From NCBI RefSeq assembly GCF_009882935.1, contig NZ_WTVA01000003.1, positions 160,715 to 224,714 of the forward strand: a stretch of DNA of 64,000 nucleotides. The letters are read 5' to 3'. Each line of letters starts with the position of its first letter. Positions within the stretch are counted from its first letter, which is position 1. Source of the stretch: Sneathiella chungangensis. Its GTDB lineage: Bacteria > Pseudomonadota > Alphaproteobacteria > Sneathiellales > Sneathiellaceae. A program made the position numbers and the translations under genes. Of this stretch, positions 51,607 through 59,721 are shown in pieces. The notes under the pieces are model-generated. The model saw nothing but the letters and a program-made list of their open reading frames with translations, was not told the origin of the DNA and searched no databases.

Positions 51607-52806
51607 TCAGTCGTCATGCCCGCCCCGGAGGGTGACCCATTTCAGGTGAATACCGGCAACGAGAGAGATCAGCGTGATCACCAAAAGCAGGGTGAGGAAG
51701 GGGATGGCCCCGGATGTCTCGCTCACCAGGGTGCCGGTGAGCGCGGTCAGCGCGCCGCCGCTGCCGACCGCAAGCGCGCCGATAAGCCCGACGGCGGACC
51801 CGGCAAGGTCCGGCCGGATCGACATGGCGCCGGCATTGGCGTTCGGCACGGTCAGGCCGTTTCCGGCGCCGATCAAGATCAGCGGCCCGAATAACGTCAG
51901 GGCGTTGCCCATATCGGCGAGGAAGAAGAGCAGGGAACTAACCGCACCCGTGACCGCGATGAAGCGACCGGCGAGGATCAGGCTGGTCAGTCGGACGCGA
52001 TGGGCGAGGCGGCTGGAGAGGAAGGTGCTGCAGGTAAAACCAATGGTGATTGTCCCCATATAGACCCCGAGCAGCGCCGGCGACAGGCCGAGCATCACCA
52101 CCGCAATCAGCGGGACCCCGGCAATAAAGACGTAAAAGCCGCTGTTGGAAAAGGCCATGCAAATGGCGTAATCCCAATAGCGGAGGGATTTCAGCAGGTA
52201 GGGATAGTTTTTGAGCTGTTGGCGGAAATTCTCGCTGCGGGTCAGGTTGGTTTCCCCCAGGTCAAACCAGCAGAGCAACAGCGCCAGCGTCCCGAACAGG
52301 GTATAGGTGACGAAGTTCGCGCGCCAGCCGAACAGCTCATCCAGCACGCCGCCCAGCATCGGGCCGAGCAGCGGCGCAATCGACATGGCCATGGTGAGGA
52401 GACTGATGCGCCGGGCCGCTTCCTTATGCTGGAAGGTGTCGCGGATGACCGCCATTGCAATGGCCCATCCGGCAATGATCGTTCCTTGCAGAACCCGGAA
52501 CAAAAGGAAGACCCAGACGTTCGTCGCGAGCGTACAGACAAAGGACGCCATCACGAAGATGACCAGCGCGATGAGCATGACGGGCCGCCGCCCGTACCGG
52601 TCCGATAACGGACCGATGATCAGCATCAGCACCGCCGTAATCCCGAGATAGCCCGCAACGGCGAGGGTGAGCAGCGCATAGTCGGCCTCGAAATCCCGCG
52701 CCATGTTGGCGAGGGACGGGACGAACATGTTGAGTGACAGGGTCGACAAGGCCGTAAAGACAACCAGTGTGATCATGCGAGGCGGGGAGGTGGCGGCGGC
52801 GGGCAT
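51607..52806 (-). CDS. MFS multidrug exporter, Bcr/CflA type
   Basis: A 399-residue carrier with twelve helices. Family marks are STLSLNMFVPSLANMARDF in the first helix, GPLSDRYGRRPVML in the 2-3 loop and MAMSIAPLLGPMLGG in helix 5, as in Bcr/CflA drug exporters. The ATG at 52806 follows GAGACAGATA; longer starts lie inside a terminator hairpin and are rejected. The leader contains an Arg-rich short ORF and an intrinsic terminator, so expression is probably controlled by attenuation. Drug range unknown. Confidence 0.92.
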   Translation of the reverse strand: MPAAATSPPRMITLVVFTALSTLSLNMFVPSLANMARDFEADYALLTLAVAGYLGITAVLMLIIGPLSDRYGRRPVMLIALVIFVMASFVCTLATNVWVFLLFRVLQGTIIAGWAIAMAVIRDTFQHKEAARRISLLTMAMSIAPLLGPMLGGVLDELFGWRANFVTYTLFGTLALLLCWFDLGETNLTRSENFRQQLKNYPYLLKSLRYWDYAICMAFSNSGFYVFIAGVPLIAVVMLGLSPALLGVYMGTITIGFTCSTFLSSRLAHRVRLTSLILAGRFIAVTGAVSSLLFFLADMGNALTLFGPLILIGAGNGLTVPNANAGAMSIRPDLAGSAVGLIGALAVGSGGALTALTGTLVSETSGAIPFLTLLLVITLISLVAGIHLKWVTLRGGHDD

Positions 52807-52832
52807 TATCTGTCTCGTTCTTGTTTTTGCAT

Positions 52833-52862
52833 AAAAAAGCCCCCGCATGTTCATTGGGGGGC
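52833..52862 (-). terminator. Intrinsic terminator in the leader of the drug exporter (attenuator)
   Basis: On the minus strand GCCCCC (from 52862) pairs with GGGGGC (to 52839) around an 11-base loop, followed by six T (52838-52833). It lies between the Arg-rich leader ORF and the exporter ATG 27 bases beyond, so read-through is needed to express the exporter. Confidence 0.82.
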
Positions 52863-52887
52863 GCAGGGGAGGTCGATCCGGTCCTGA

Positions 52888-52953
52888 TTACCGGCTCATG
52901 CGCCGTCGTCGCCTCACCCCTGGCACCGGCCTCCGTCGATCTTGTTGTTCCAT
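52888..52953 (-). CDS. Arg-rich leader peptide (21 residues)
   Basis: A 21-codon ORF in the leader of the Bcr/CflA exporter. It encodes MEQQD, then three Arg, PVPGV, five Arg in a row and a final MSR, so 9 of 21 residues are Arg. It ends 26 bases before the terminator stem. Arg-x-Arg runs are known to arrest ribosomes carrying macrolides or ketolides, and stalling is the usual way drug-inducible leaders work. The ribosome site is weak, and the peptide is called from its position, composition and the terminator, not by similarity. Confidence 0.6.
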   Translation of the reverse strand: MEQQDRRRPVPGVRRRRRMSR

Positions 52954-53101
52954 AAGGCTCAGGCTAGGGCCGCCAGGATGCGCCGTCAACGGAAAATGAC
53001 GGCGACAGTAGCCGCCGTTACAGAGGCGGGCTTTTCCGCTTGCATAACGGCCGGTCGCGTTTCATCCTTGGGCGGGAAAACAACAAGAAGAAAGCGCCGC
53101 C

Positions 53102-54325
53102 ATGAGCAGTCAGAGCAAAGCCGAACCCGCCTATCGCTGGGTCATCGTCGCCGCCTCGGCGGTCATGCTGGCGGTCAGCATGGGCATGATGGTGAACGGC
53201 GCCTCCGTCTTCCTGATCCCGCTCAATGCGGAGTTCGGCTGGGACCGGGGGTCGGTTTCGCTGATCAATGTCGCCGGGCTGTTGGGGCTCGCCGTCGGCG
53301 GCATCGTCATGGGAAAGATCGCCGATCGCTCCTCGACACGGCGCGTCGCCCTGTTCGGCGCCATCGTTCTCGGCCTCTCGATCCTCGCCGCGTCACAGGC
53401 CGACCAGCTCTGGCAGTTCTATGGGCTGTTCTTCATCGCCGGGATGCTGGGCGCGGGCGCGCTGTTCGCGCCGCTCGTCGCCAATGTCGGCAACTGGTTC
53501 GTCGCCAGCGCCGGGCTCGCCGTCGGCATCGTCTCGGCGGGGCAGGCGCTCGGGCAGGGCGGCGTGCCCTATGGCATCGCCATCCTGATCGAGAGCATGG
53601 GCTGGCGGGAGGCGCTGATGGTCATGGGCGGCTTCACCCTTGTCGTGCTGGTGCCGCTCGCCCTCACCATCCGCCGCGCGCCGATCGCCGAGCAGGTTGC
53701 CGGTGGCGCCGCCGACGAGGCGCCGACGCCGCTGCCGCCGCATATCGTCACCATCTGGATCAGCGCCGCCGTGCTGTTCTGCTGCACCTGCATGGCGGTG
53801 CCACTGATGCATCTGGTGCCGCTCATCCAGGATCGCGGCCTGCCGCTCGAGGAGGCGGGCAGCGTCATGTTCGTGATGATGATCGTCGCTATCCTTGGCC
53901 GCATCGTCTTCGGCAAGCTTTCCGATATCCTGGGGGCGGTACGCGCCTACTGGATCGCCTCCTGCTGGCAGACGGTGCTGGTCTTCGGCTTCATGCAGAT
54001 CGAGAGCCTTGGCGCCTTCTATATCTTCGCGATCATTTACGGCTTCGGCTATGCGGGGGTGATGACCGGCGTGATCGTCACGGTGCGCGAGCTGACCCCG
54101 GTGGCGAAGCGCGCCTCGGCCCTCGGCATCACCACGGTCTTCGCCTGGATCGGCCATGGCCTCGGCGGTTATCAGGGCGGGTTCTTCTTCGATCTGACGG
54201 GGAATTACACGCTCTCCTACGCCAATGCGGCGATGGCCGGGGTGATCAACCTGATCATCGTCGGCGCGCTCTATTTCACGATCCGGCGGAAGTCCGGCCC
54301 GACGCTGAGCGCCGCACCCGCCTGA
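53102..54325 (+). CDS. MFS transporter
   Basis: A 407-residue carrier with twelve helices. It starts YRWVIVAASAVMLAVSMGMMVNGASVFLIPLNAEFGWDRG, the opening of the oxalate/formate-antiporter-like group of MFS, and has GKIADRSSTRRVALFGA in the 2-3 loop. It may carry organic acids; the substrate is not readable. Divergent from the drug exporter, with the leader region between. A GAAGAAAG ribosome site is weak but usable. Confidence 0.9.
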   Translation: MSSQSKAEPAYRWVIVAASAVMLAVSMGMMVNGASVFLIPLNAEFGWDRGSVSLINVAGLLGLAVGGIVMGKIADRSSTRRVALFGAIVLGLSILAASQADQLWQFYGLFFIAGMLGAGALFAPLVANVGNWFVASAGLAVGIVSAGQALGQGGVPYGIAILIESMGWREALMVMGGFTLVVLVPLALTIRRAPIAEQVAGGAADEAPTPLPPHIVTIWISAAVLFCCTCMAVPLMHLVPLIQDRGLPLEEAGSVMFVMMIVAILGRIVFGKLSDILGAVRAYWIASCWQTVLVFGFMQIESLGAFYIFAIIYGFGYAGVMTGVIVTVRELTPVAKRASALGITTVFAWIGHGLGGYQGGFFFDLTGNYTLSYANAAMAGVINLIIVGALYFTIRRKSGPTLSAAPA

Positions 54326-54337
54326 CGCCTGCCGCAA

Positions 54338-55654
54338 TTACCGGCCGAACAGGCGCTTCGTGGGATCGCTCATCATCTCGAATTTCGCATTGGCGACGCG
54401 GCCCGCGGCATCCTCCGAATAGATTTCCTGGAGCCGGTCGAGGAAATACATTTTGATCGGCGCCTTGTTCTTGATCTCGATCGTGCCGCGCTCGGTGAAG
54501 TCGAAATAGGGGGCGGTCTGGCGGTAGATGCGCTCGGAGACATTGATCTTTCCGGCCTCCCCATGCGCTTCCAGCCGCGCCGCCACATTCACCGCATCGC
54601 CCCAGATATCATAGGTGACGCGCGTGCGCCCGACGAGACCGGCAATGACCGGGCCGCCATGCAGGCCGATGCGGAACTCAAAAAACGGCAGCCGCAGCTT
54701 CTGCCGCTCCGCCTTGAGTTGTTCCGCCGCCGCCTGCATCGCAAGCGCGGCGAGGCAGGCCTTGACCGTATGCAGCCGGTCGGTGCTCGGCACGCCGGCG
54801 ACGGCCATATAGGCATCGCCGATGGTCTTGATCTTTTCAAGGCCGAACTGCTCCATGACGTGATCGAACGCCGCGAAATAGCTATTGAGCATGCCAATGA
54901 GCATGGCCGGTTCGGCCTTTTCCGTGAAGCCCGTAAATCCGACGACATCGGCGAAGAGAATGGTCGCATCGTTGAAAAAGCGCGGCGCGACCTTGTCATT
55001 TTCGAGAAGTTCCCGGGCGATCGGCTCGGGCAGCATGTTTGAGAGCAGGTTATCCGCCCGCGCCTTTTCCCGCGCCAGCGCCGTATGGGCGCTGTCCAGA
55101 TCGCGCATGGTCTGGTCGAGCTCGATGATGCGGCGGCGATATTCCAGCTGCGCCATAGTCTGGTGGGCGAGGCGGCGGATCGCCTCCTGGCATTCGAAGG
55201 CCAATTCGCGCGGCTTGAAGTCCATGACGCAGATGGTGCCGATGGCAAAACCGTCCGGCGTCACCAGCGGCATGGCGCAATAAAATCCGAGGAAGGGATC
55301 GCCGACCACAAAGGGGAAATCCTTGTAATAATCGTCTTCCTTAAGATTGGGGACCAGAACCAGCTCGGAGCCGCAGACGGTCACCGAGCAGAAGGCAATC
55401 TCCCGCGGGCAGCCCTCAAAATCGGCGGGCAGCCCGTATTTCGACTTGAACCAGAAACGGTCGTCTTCGATGAAGCTGACATAGGCAACGGGGCAATCGC
55501 AAATCTGCGCGGCGAGCTGGCAGATATCCTCGAACGCGGCCTCCACGGGCGTATCCATGATGCGATAGGAGCGCAGGGCCGCGTTACGTTCGACTTCGTT
55601 TTCCGGGACGGGATAGGTCAAATCGAAGCCTCTCGCGTGTTCGGGGCCGGGCAT
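54338..55654 (-). CDS. GAF-domain class III nucleotidyl cyclase
   Basis: A 438-residue soluble protein. A GAF domain (about 30-165) opens ALRSYRIMDTPVEAAFEDICQLAAQICDCPVAYVSFIEDDRFWFKSKYG; a short coiled coil (165-205) leads to the cyclase (about 215-410) with ILFADVVGFTGFTEKAEP, KIKTIGDAYMAVAGVP and YDIWGDAVNVAARLE, all catalytic residues kept. It lies 14 bases behind a truncated haemoglobin gene on the same strand, so gas binding and cyclic nucleotide synthesis may be linked. Which nucleotide is made is open. Confidence 0.93.
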   Translation of the reverse strand: MPGPEHARGFDLTYPVPENEVERNAALRSYRIMDTPVEAAFEDICQLAAQICDCPVAYVSFIEDDRFWFKSKYGLPADFEGCPREIAFCSVTVCGSELVLVPNLKEDDYYKDFPFVVGDPFLGFYCAMPLVTPDGFAIGTICVMDFKPRELAFECQEAIRRLAHQTMAQLEYRRRIIELDQTMRDLDSAHTALAREKARADNLLSNMLPEPIARELLENDKVAPRFFNDATILFADVVGFTGFTEKAEPAMLIGMLNSYFAAFDHVMEQFGLEKIKTIGDAYMAVAGVPSTDRLHTVKACLAALAMQAAAEQLKAERQKLRLPFFEFRIGLHGGPVIAGLVGRTRVTYDIWGDAVNVAARLEAHGEAGKINVSERIYRQTAPYFDFTERGTIEIKNKAPIKMYFLDRLQEIYSEDAAGRVANAKFEMMSDPTKRLFGR

Positions 55655-55668
55655 TCGAACGGTGGCGC

Positions 55669-56028
55669 CTATTGCCGGGTGACGTCGTTCTTCATGCTGT
55701 AGAGAATGAAGAGTACCTCTTCCTTCTCGCGCTGGCCAACATTGTTTTTCTCGAGCGCGTCCAGGGCATCGTCGAGCATCGCCATGAATTCAGAACTGTT
55801 TATGTTCATGCCTTTATGGACAGAGACCATATCCGGGCCGGTATAATTACTCGGTCCGCCCGTTCCCATGATAAAGAAATCAGACGCAGAGCGTTTCGCC
55901 TTCGCCACATCGGTCTCGGCAAACCGCTTCGCGATTTCCGGGTTACTGATATGGTTATCGACCAGCACGTCGACGATTTTCTCGATTTTCTCAGTTCCGC
56001 CCAGCCGTTCGTAAAGTGATGCGCCCAT
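55669..56028 (-). CDS. Truncated haemoglobin (group 1-like)
   Basis: A 119-residue 2-on-2 globin. The start SLYERLGG, the Gly-rich GTGGPSNYTGPDM and the proximal His71 in VSVHKGMNI fit group 1. At the usual B10 place, where most members have Tyr, this one reads Val (IVDVLVDNHI), so the distal pocket is unusual and ligand binding may be faster. It could bind O2 or NO. First gene of an operon with the GAF cyclase; divergent from an HxlR regulator. ATG at 56028 follows AGGAAT. Confidence 0.87.
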   Translation of the reverse strand: MGASLYERLGGTEKIEKIVDVLVDNHISNPEIAKRFAETDVAKAKRSASDFFIMGTGGPSNYTGPDMVSVHKGMNINSSEFMAMLDDALDALEKNNVGQREKEEVLFILYSMKNDVTRQ

Positions 56029-56178
56029 GGTCCAAATTCCTGTTTTCTGTTTCCTGAAGGAAAAAGCTAGGGCATGATGCAAATGCCGTCCAGTTCAGGA
56101 ACTGTACCGCGCCTCAGGGCCATATACATTTCTTAAGCAGGACATGCCGGTCACCAACGAACAGAGAAGGAGACCGTC

Positions 56179-56871
56179 ATGCAGGCAAGCTACCGACAAT
56201 TCTGCCCCGTTGCCATGGCCGCGGAAATCCTCGGGACCCGCTGGACCATCGTCCTGATCCGGGAACTGGTGGCGGGCTCGACCCGGTTTAACGACCTCCG
56301 CCGTGGCCTGCCGAGGATGTCGCCGGCGCTGCTTTCGCGGCGGCTGAAGGAGCTGGAAATTGCCGGAATTGTTGAAAAGACGGCCGCCGCCGCGGACCGA
56401 AGCCGCCATGAATATTGCCTGACGGAAGCGGGTCGGGATTTGCAGGCGGTTATCGAGAGCATCGGCATCTGGGGTCAGAGATGGGTCAGCACCGACCTGG
56501 CGCTCGATAATCTCGATCCGAACCTGCTGATGTGGGACATGCGGCGCAACCTCAAACCCTCGCCGCTGCCCTCGGTTCGCAATGTCGTCGAGTTCCATTA
56601 CACCGACTTGCCCGCATCACAGGAGTACTGGTGGCTGATCGTCGAGCCGGATGGGGAGGTGGATATCTGTTCCGTCGATCCGGGCTTCGAGGTTGAGCTC
56701 TACGTCCGGACGACGCTCAGAACCATGACCGCCATCTGGATGGGGTTCTCGACCGTCGCAACGGAACGCAAGACGGAATGCCTTGTCCTTGAGGGCGATC
56801 CCGGGCTCGCGAAGAACATGCAGACATGGCTCGGCCTCAGTCATTTCGCCAATGAGAAAAAGCGCATCTAG
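56179..56871 (+). CDS. HxlR-family transcriptional regulator with long C-terminal domain
   Basis: A 230-residue protein. The first ~105 residues are a winged-helix HxlR domain (CPVAMAAEILGTRWTIVLIRELVAGSTRFNDLRRGLPRMSPALLSRRL). The rest (about 125-230) is a SCP2-like alpha/beta domain (YWWLIVEPDGEVDICSVDPGFEVELYV) not found in small HxlR proteins, and may bind a hydrophobic ligand. A GAGAAGGAGA ribosome site is strong. It is divergent from the globin-cyclase operon and could control it. Confidence 0.9.
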   Translation: MQASYRQFCPVAMAAEILGTRWTIVLIRELVAGSTRFNDLRRGLPRMSPALLSRRLKELEIAGIVEKTAAAADRSRHEYCLTEAGRDLQAVIESIGIWGQRWVSTDLALDNLDPNLLMWDMRRNLKPSPLPSVRNVVEFHYTDLPASQEYWWLIVEPDGEVDICSVDPGFEVELYVRTTLRTMTAIWMGFSTVATERKTECLVLEGDPGLAKNMQTWLGLSHFANEKKRI

Positions 56872-56898
56872 CGCGGTCGGCAACGGGTCGGCGATCCC

Positions 56899-57786
56899 TC
56901 ACTTCGTGCCGATCTGGTCCATGGAGACTTTGCGGTTGAAGAGTTTTTCCGCCGTTTTATAGGCGATCTGCTCGGCGGTTTCGCGCGGCAGCAGGGCGAG
57001 CCATTGACGGTTGAGGGAAATCAGCTCGGAATAATTGTCCCACTGGCCGTTGACCCAGGTATCGGTGCCGACCATCAGCCGGTCGGCAAAGCGCATGAGG
57101 ATGCGGCGCCAGTGCGGGTCGAGCTGGTCGTTGGAGGCGAGGATATCCCGCTCTCGAAAGGAGGTATCTGCATAGAGCGTCGGATAGGTTTCCAGCATCG
57201 TCTCGACCACATCGGCGGGCTCGCTCATCCCCGCATGGGCCCAGATGATGGTGAGGGAGGGCTCCAGCTCATAGAGCAGATGCACCGGATCGGCGCCGGA
57301 ATGGACATGGATCGGGATCGAGCGCTTTTTCGCCATCGCCGTCACCTTTTGCAGCAAGGGCCGGTCGGTCGGGTCGAGATTATGGATATGAAACTCGCCA
57401 ATGCCCTCATGCGGATATTTCGCGAGCCGTTCCTCGAGATATTCCTCCATCCCCGGCGCTTTCGTCCAGTTACCGGAGCCGGCGTTGCCGTGATAGGGAC
57501 GCAGCTCCGGCACGATGCGGTTCGGCGCATATTCCCACAGCATGATCGTCCCCTCGTCGGGGGTCGAGGAAACCAGCCCCATGGCGACGCCGTTCCGATC
57601 CATCAGCTCGATCACGCTTTTGACGGGGTAGGGCTCCCAGGCGGGCTCCTTGTAATGGATATGCGCATCGAACAGCGGAACATCCTTGATCGCCCGCCCA
57701 ATCGGGGCATGATCGCCATCGGCCTGCGCGGTCGTGGCGGTGGCGATGGCCATCGCGAAAGCAAGGCAAAGCAAAGTCCGGGTCAT
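56899..57786 (-). CDS. Exported amidohydrolase-family protein
   Basis: A 295-residue TIM-barrel hydrolase with a signal peptide (MTRTLLCLAFAMAIATATTAQA). The metal motif DAHIHYKEP, with two His, opens the barrel and HVHSGADPVH, IIWAHAG and YADTSFRERD carry further ligands, as in the amidohydrolase 2 (decarboxylase-like) group. It probably acts on a small carboxylic acid or lactone in the periplasm. Single gene, convergent with the HxlR gene. Substrate not readable. Confidence 0.87.
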   Translation of the reverse strand: MTRTLLCLAFAMAIATATTAQADGDHAPIGRAIKDVPLFDAHIHYKEPAWEPYPVKSVIELMDRNGVAMGLVSSTPDEGTIMLWEYAPNRIVPELRPYHGNAGSGNWTKAPGMEEYLEERLAKYPHEGIGEFHIHNLDPTDRPLLQKVTAMAKKRSIPIHVHSGADPVHLLYELEPSLTIIWAHAGMSEPADVVETMLETYPTLYADTSFRERDILASNDQLDPHWRRILMRFADRLMVGTDTWVNGQWDNYSELISLNRQWLALLPRETAEQIAYKTAEKLFNRKVSMDQIGTK

Positions 57787-57842
57787 GATGTCTCCATTGG
57801 TATTCCGATGAAGACATCATAGCATAGGTCCGGATTGCTCCG

Positions 57843-58271
57843 CTACTCCGGCAGGACGTCGCCGGTGCCGCCGAGCTCGACCGGGAAGTCCCGCAGCTTC
57901 GGCAGGCCATCCGTCATCCGTAGCACGGTCTCGGCATAGTTTACATGCACACCGGGCTCGAACCGGAGGGTCGGGATCGTCGCTGCATAGACGTCGGTCA
58001 GCCCCATCGCCGGATGATCCGTCATGAGATGGCCGCCGCAAAGTCTGCAGAATTGCCGCACGCTGCTCGGGTTCTTCGAAAAGCTTGCGAGATGTTCCGC
58101 GCCCTTGGTGACCTTGACGGCCTTGGGTTTCCAGAGCGTGAAGGCATTGACGGGGCCCGCCGACCAGGAACGGCAGGACGCGCAATGACAATAGCCCATT
58201 CCTTCGGGCGCGCCACTCACCTGTATTTCGACAGCGCCGCAAAAGCAGGTACCCGTGTTGGTATCGGCCAA
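57843..58271 (-). CDS. GFA-family (Gfa-like) zinc protein
   Basis: A 142-residue protein of the glutathione-dependent formaldehyde-activating (GFA) fold. The zinc ligands are in TGTCFCGAVEIQVSG, CHCASCRSWSAG and FCRLCGGHL. Despite the name, most GFA proteins have no proven formaldehyde role. I choose a TTG start at 58271 because GGAGGAGAG lies six bases before it; an ATG 18 bases earlier overlaps that site. Single gene. Confidence 0.87.
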   Translation of the reverse strand: MADTNTGTCFCGAVEIQVSGAPEGMGYCHCASCRSWSAGPVNAFTLWKPKAVKVTKGAEHLASFSKNPSSVRQFCRLCGGHLMTDHPAMGLTDVYAATIPTLRFEPGVHVNYAETVLRMTDGLPKLRDFPVELGGTGDVLPE

Positions 58272-58291
58272 TTTAGTCTCTCCTCCCATAA

Positions 58292-58311
58292 ATATTCCGA
58301 AAATGGAATAT
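58292..58311. promoter_or_regulatory. Palindrome upstream of the GFA gene
   Basis: ATATTCC at 58292-58298 is mirrored by GGAATAT at 58305-58311 with a 6-base spacer. It lies just before the ribosome site of the GFA gene, in the expected operator or promoter place. Confidence 0.35.
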
Positions 58312-58370
58312 AAAGACTATAGGGCAGCGCGGAGAATAGTCGACAAGCTTCTGGAATAGCGCGTCGGCCC

Positions 58371-58793
58371 CTAGCGCATCCGGCGGTGGCGGCGGTGACC
58401 GCGGGATCCGTGATAGCTCCGCCGGATGGAGCCGGCGGCGGCAAGCAGGCCGAACGCCGCGCAGCCGATGACGATGGCCGCGCCGAGAAGGGCGGTGAAG
58501 ACCCAGGGATCGAGCCGCGCCAGCAACCAGCCGAGAATGGCGACGCCCGGCGCAATAAAGAGGAGAATGACCCCGGCCGCCTTCAGGCTGCGGTCAAGCC
58601 GCCCGTTGGCATCGAGCAGTTTGTCGACCAGCGCCTCGTCGAGCGGCTGGCCGCTGTCGATCAGGTGGCGGAGGGTTTCCTGCTGCGCGTCGCTGCGGCG
58701 CGCCGCATACCAGATTCCGGCGGCGATGATGATGGCGAGAAACGCCCAGAAAGCGGCCGCGCCAAGACCGCTGCCCCATCCCATAGTTTCCAT
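58371..58793 (-). CDS. Membrane protein, DUF6249-like
   Basis: A 140-residue protein with three membrane helices (about 8-26, 66-86 and 91-112) and a charged middle loop RRSDAQQETLRHLIDSGQPLDEALVDKLL, the pattern of the DUF6249 family. The C-terminus is very basic (RRSYHGSRGHRRHRRMR). The ATG at 58793 follows GGAAGGAGAG. Role unknown. It is the last gene of a run of minus-strand small genes. Confidence 0.7.
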   Translation of the reverse strand: METMGWGSGLGAAAFWAFLAIIIAAGIWYAARRSDAQQETLRHLIDSGQPLDEALVDKLLDANGRLDRSLKAAGVILLFIAPGVAILGWLLARLDPWVFTALLGAAIVIGCAAFGLLAAAGSIRRSYHGSRGHRRHRRMR

Positions 58794-58965
58794 CACACTC
58801 TCCTTCCGTCGATAGACAGGCGTGTAAGCGGGATACCGCGGGGGAAATGACGGGAACGGGGAGATACGCAAATTACCCCACACCACAACTATCACGGTAT
58901 CAGGGGACCATGCTCTTGAATAAGGAACAGTTTAGCGGCTCCGGCGGGAGTTCGCCAGCAGGAGT

Positions 58966-59493
58966 TCATTTTTTCTTCTTTTTCGGCTTCGCCTTCTTCG
59001 TCGACTTGCTGTCCTTCTTCTTGCTGTCTTTTTTCGCCTTGCTGTCCTTCTGGGGCTTTTTGTCCTTCTTGTCCTTCGTCGGCTTCGCGGCCTTTTTGGA
59101 TTTTTCAGCCTTTTCGGATTTCTTCGCTTTCGCGGGCTTCGCGTCCTTCTTCTTGTCTTTCTTTGGTTTCCCGGCCTTCTTCACCTTATCGGTTTTCACC
59201 TTCTTGGCCTTCGCCTTTTCCGGCTTCGCCTTGGCGTCCGCCGGGGGGCTGGTCTTCACCGCCGTCGCCGGTACGGATTTCGCGACAGGGGCGGGCGTCG
59301 GTGTCGGCGCCGGAGCCAGAGCGGCCTTCGCGGCGGCAATCAGTCCCTTCGCACGCGCTTCGCCAATCCCGGGAACAAAGAGCAAGTCGGCGACGTCGGC
59401 CCCGGCAAGCTGTTCGGCGGTGGTAATTCCCTTTTCGGTAAGGCCCGTGCCCGTTGTTGGACCGACGCCCTTCACATCAAATACTGTCAGCAT
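58966..59493 (-). CDS. Helix-hairpin-helix protein with a histone H1-like Lys-rich tail
   Basis: A 175-residue protein. Residues 4-60 are a double helix-hairpin-helix DNA-binding unit (VKGVGPTTGTGLTEKGIT and FVPGIGEARAKGLI). The rest is about a 100-residue low-complexity tail of Lys, Ala, Asp and Ser in KKDAKPAKAKKSEKAEK-type repeats, like histone H1 tails and bacterial HupS or AlgP tails. It should coat or bend DNA. The ATG at 59493 follows AAAAGGATG. The next two upstream genes are also small and basic. Confidence 0.85.
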   Translation of the reverse strand: MLTVFDVKGVGPTTGTGLTEKGITTAEQLAGADVADLLFVPGIGEARAKGLIAAAKAALAPAPTPTPAPVAKSVPATAVKTSPPADAKAKPEKAKAKKVKTDKVKKAGKPKKDKKKDAKPAKAKKSEKAEKSKKAAKPTKDKKDKKPQKDSKAKKDSKKKDSKSTKKAKPKKKKK

Positions 59494-59561
59494 AGTTGTC
59501 ATCCTTTTCGCGCGGGTAAAAAGGCCGGCGCGATGGCCAGCCTTTGTCGGAGTAATCGCCG

Positions 59562-59681
59562 TCAGGCGGCTTTTTTCAGGGCTTTTCTGGCCTTTTTCAG
59601 CTTGCCTTCCTGCTTGGCGATTTTTGCCTTGCGGGATTTGATTTCCTTTTTCAGATCCTTGATCTTCACTTTCTTCGCCAT
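59562..59681 (-). CDS. Lys-rich 39-residue protein
   Basis: A 39-codon gene with a clear ribosome site (AAGGAAAAACCGAT). The product is MAKKVKIKDLKKEIKSRKAK then IAKQEG and KKARKALKKAA: about half of it is Lys or Arg, a single amphipathic helix. It lies between the HhH-histone-like gene and the ribbon-helix-helix gene. It likely binds nucleic acid; no family name. Confidence 0.72.
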   Translation of the reverse strand: MAKKVKIKDLKKEIKSRKAKIAKQEGKLKKARKALKKAA

Positions 59682-59721
59682 ATCGGTTTTTCCTTGCTAG
59701 TGAATTGAAATATGCAGGGGC

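Noticed and set aside
52942-54456. A 504-codon plus-strand ORF overlapping the MFS transporter.
   Set aside because: It is the off-frame reading of the transporter gene and is full of Arg-rich low-complexity sequence; the transporter frame has a clear family.
58966-59493. Reading the Lys-rich tract as a Phe/Leu-rich membrane protein on the plus strand (58847-59641).
   Set aside because: The plus-strand ORF is only the complement of Lys codons; the minus strand has the HhH domain, a ribosome site and a sensible start.
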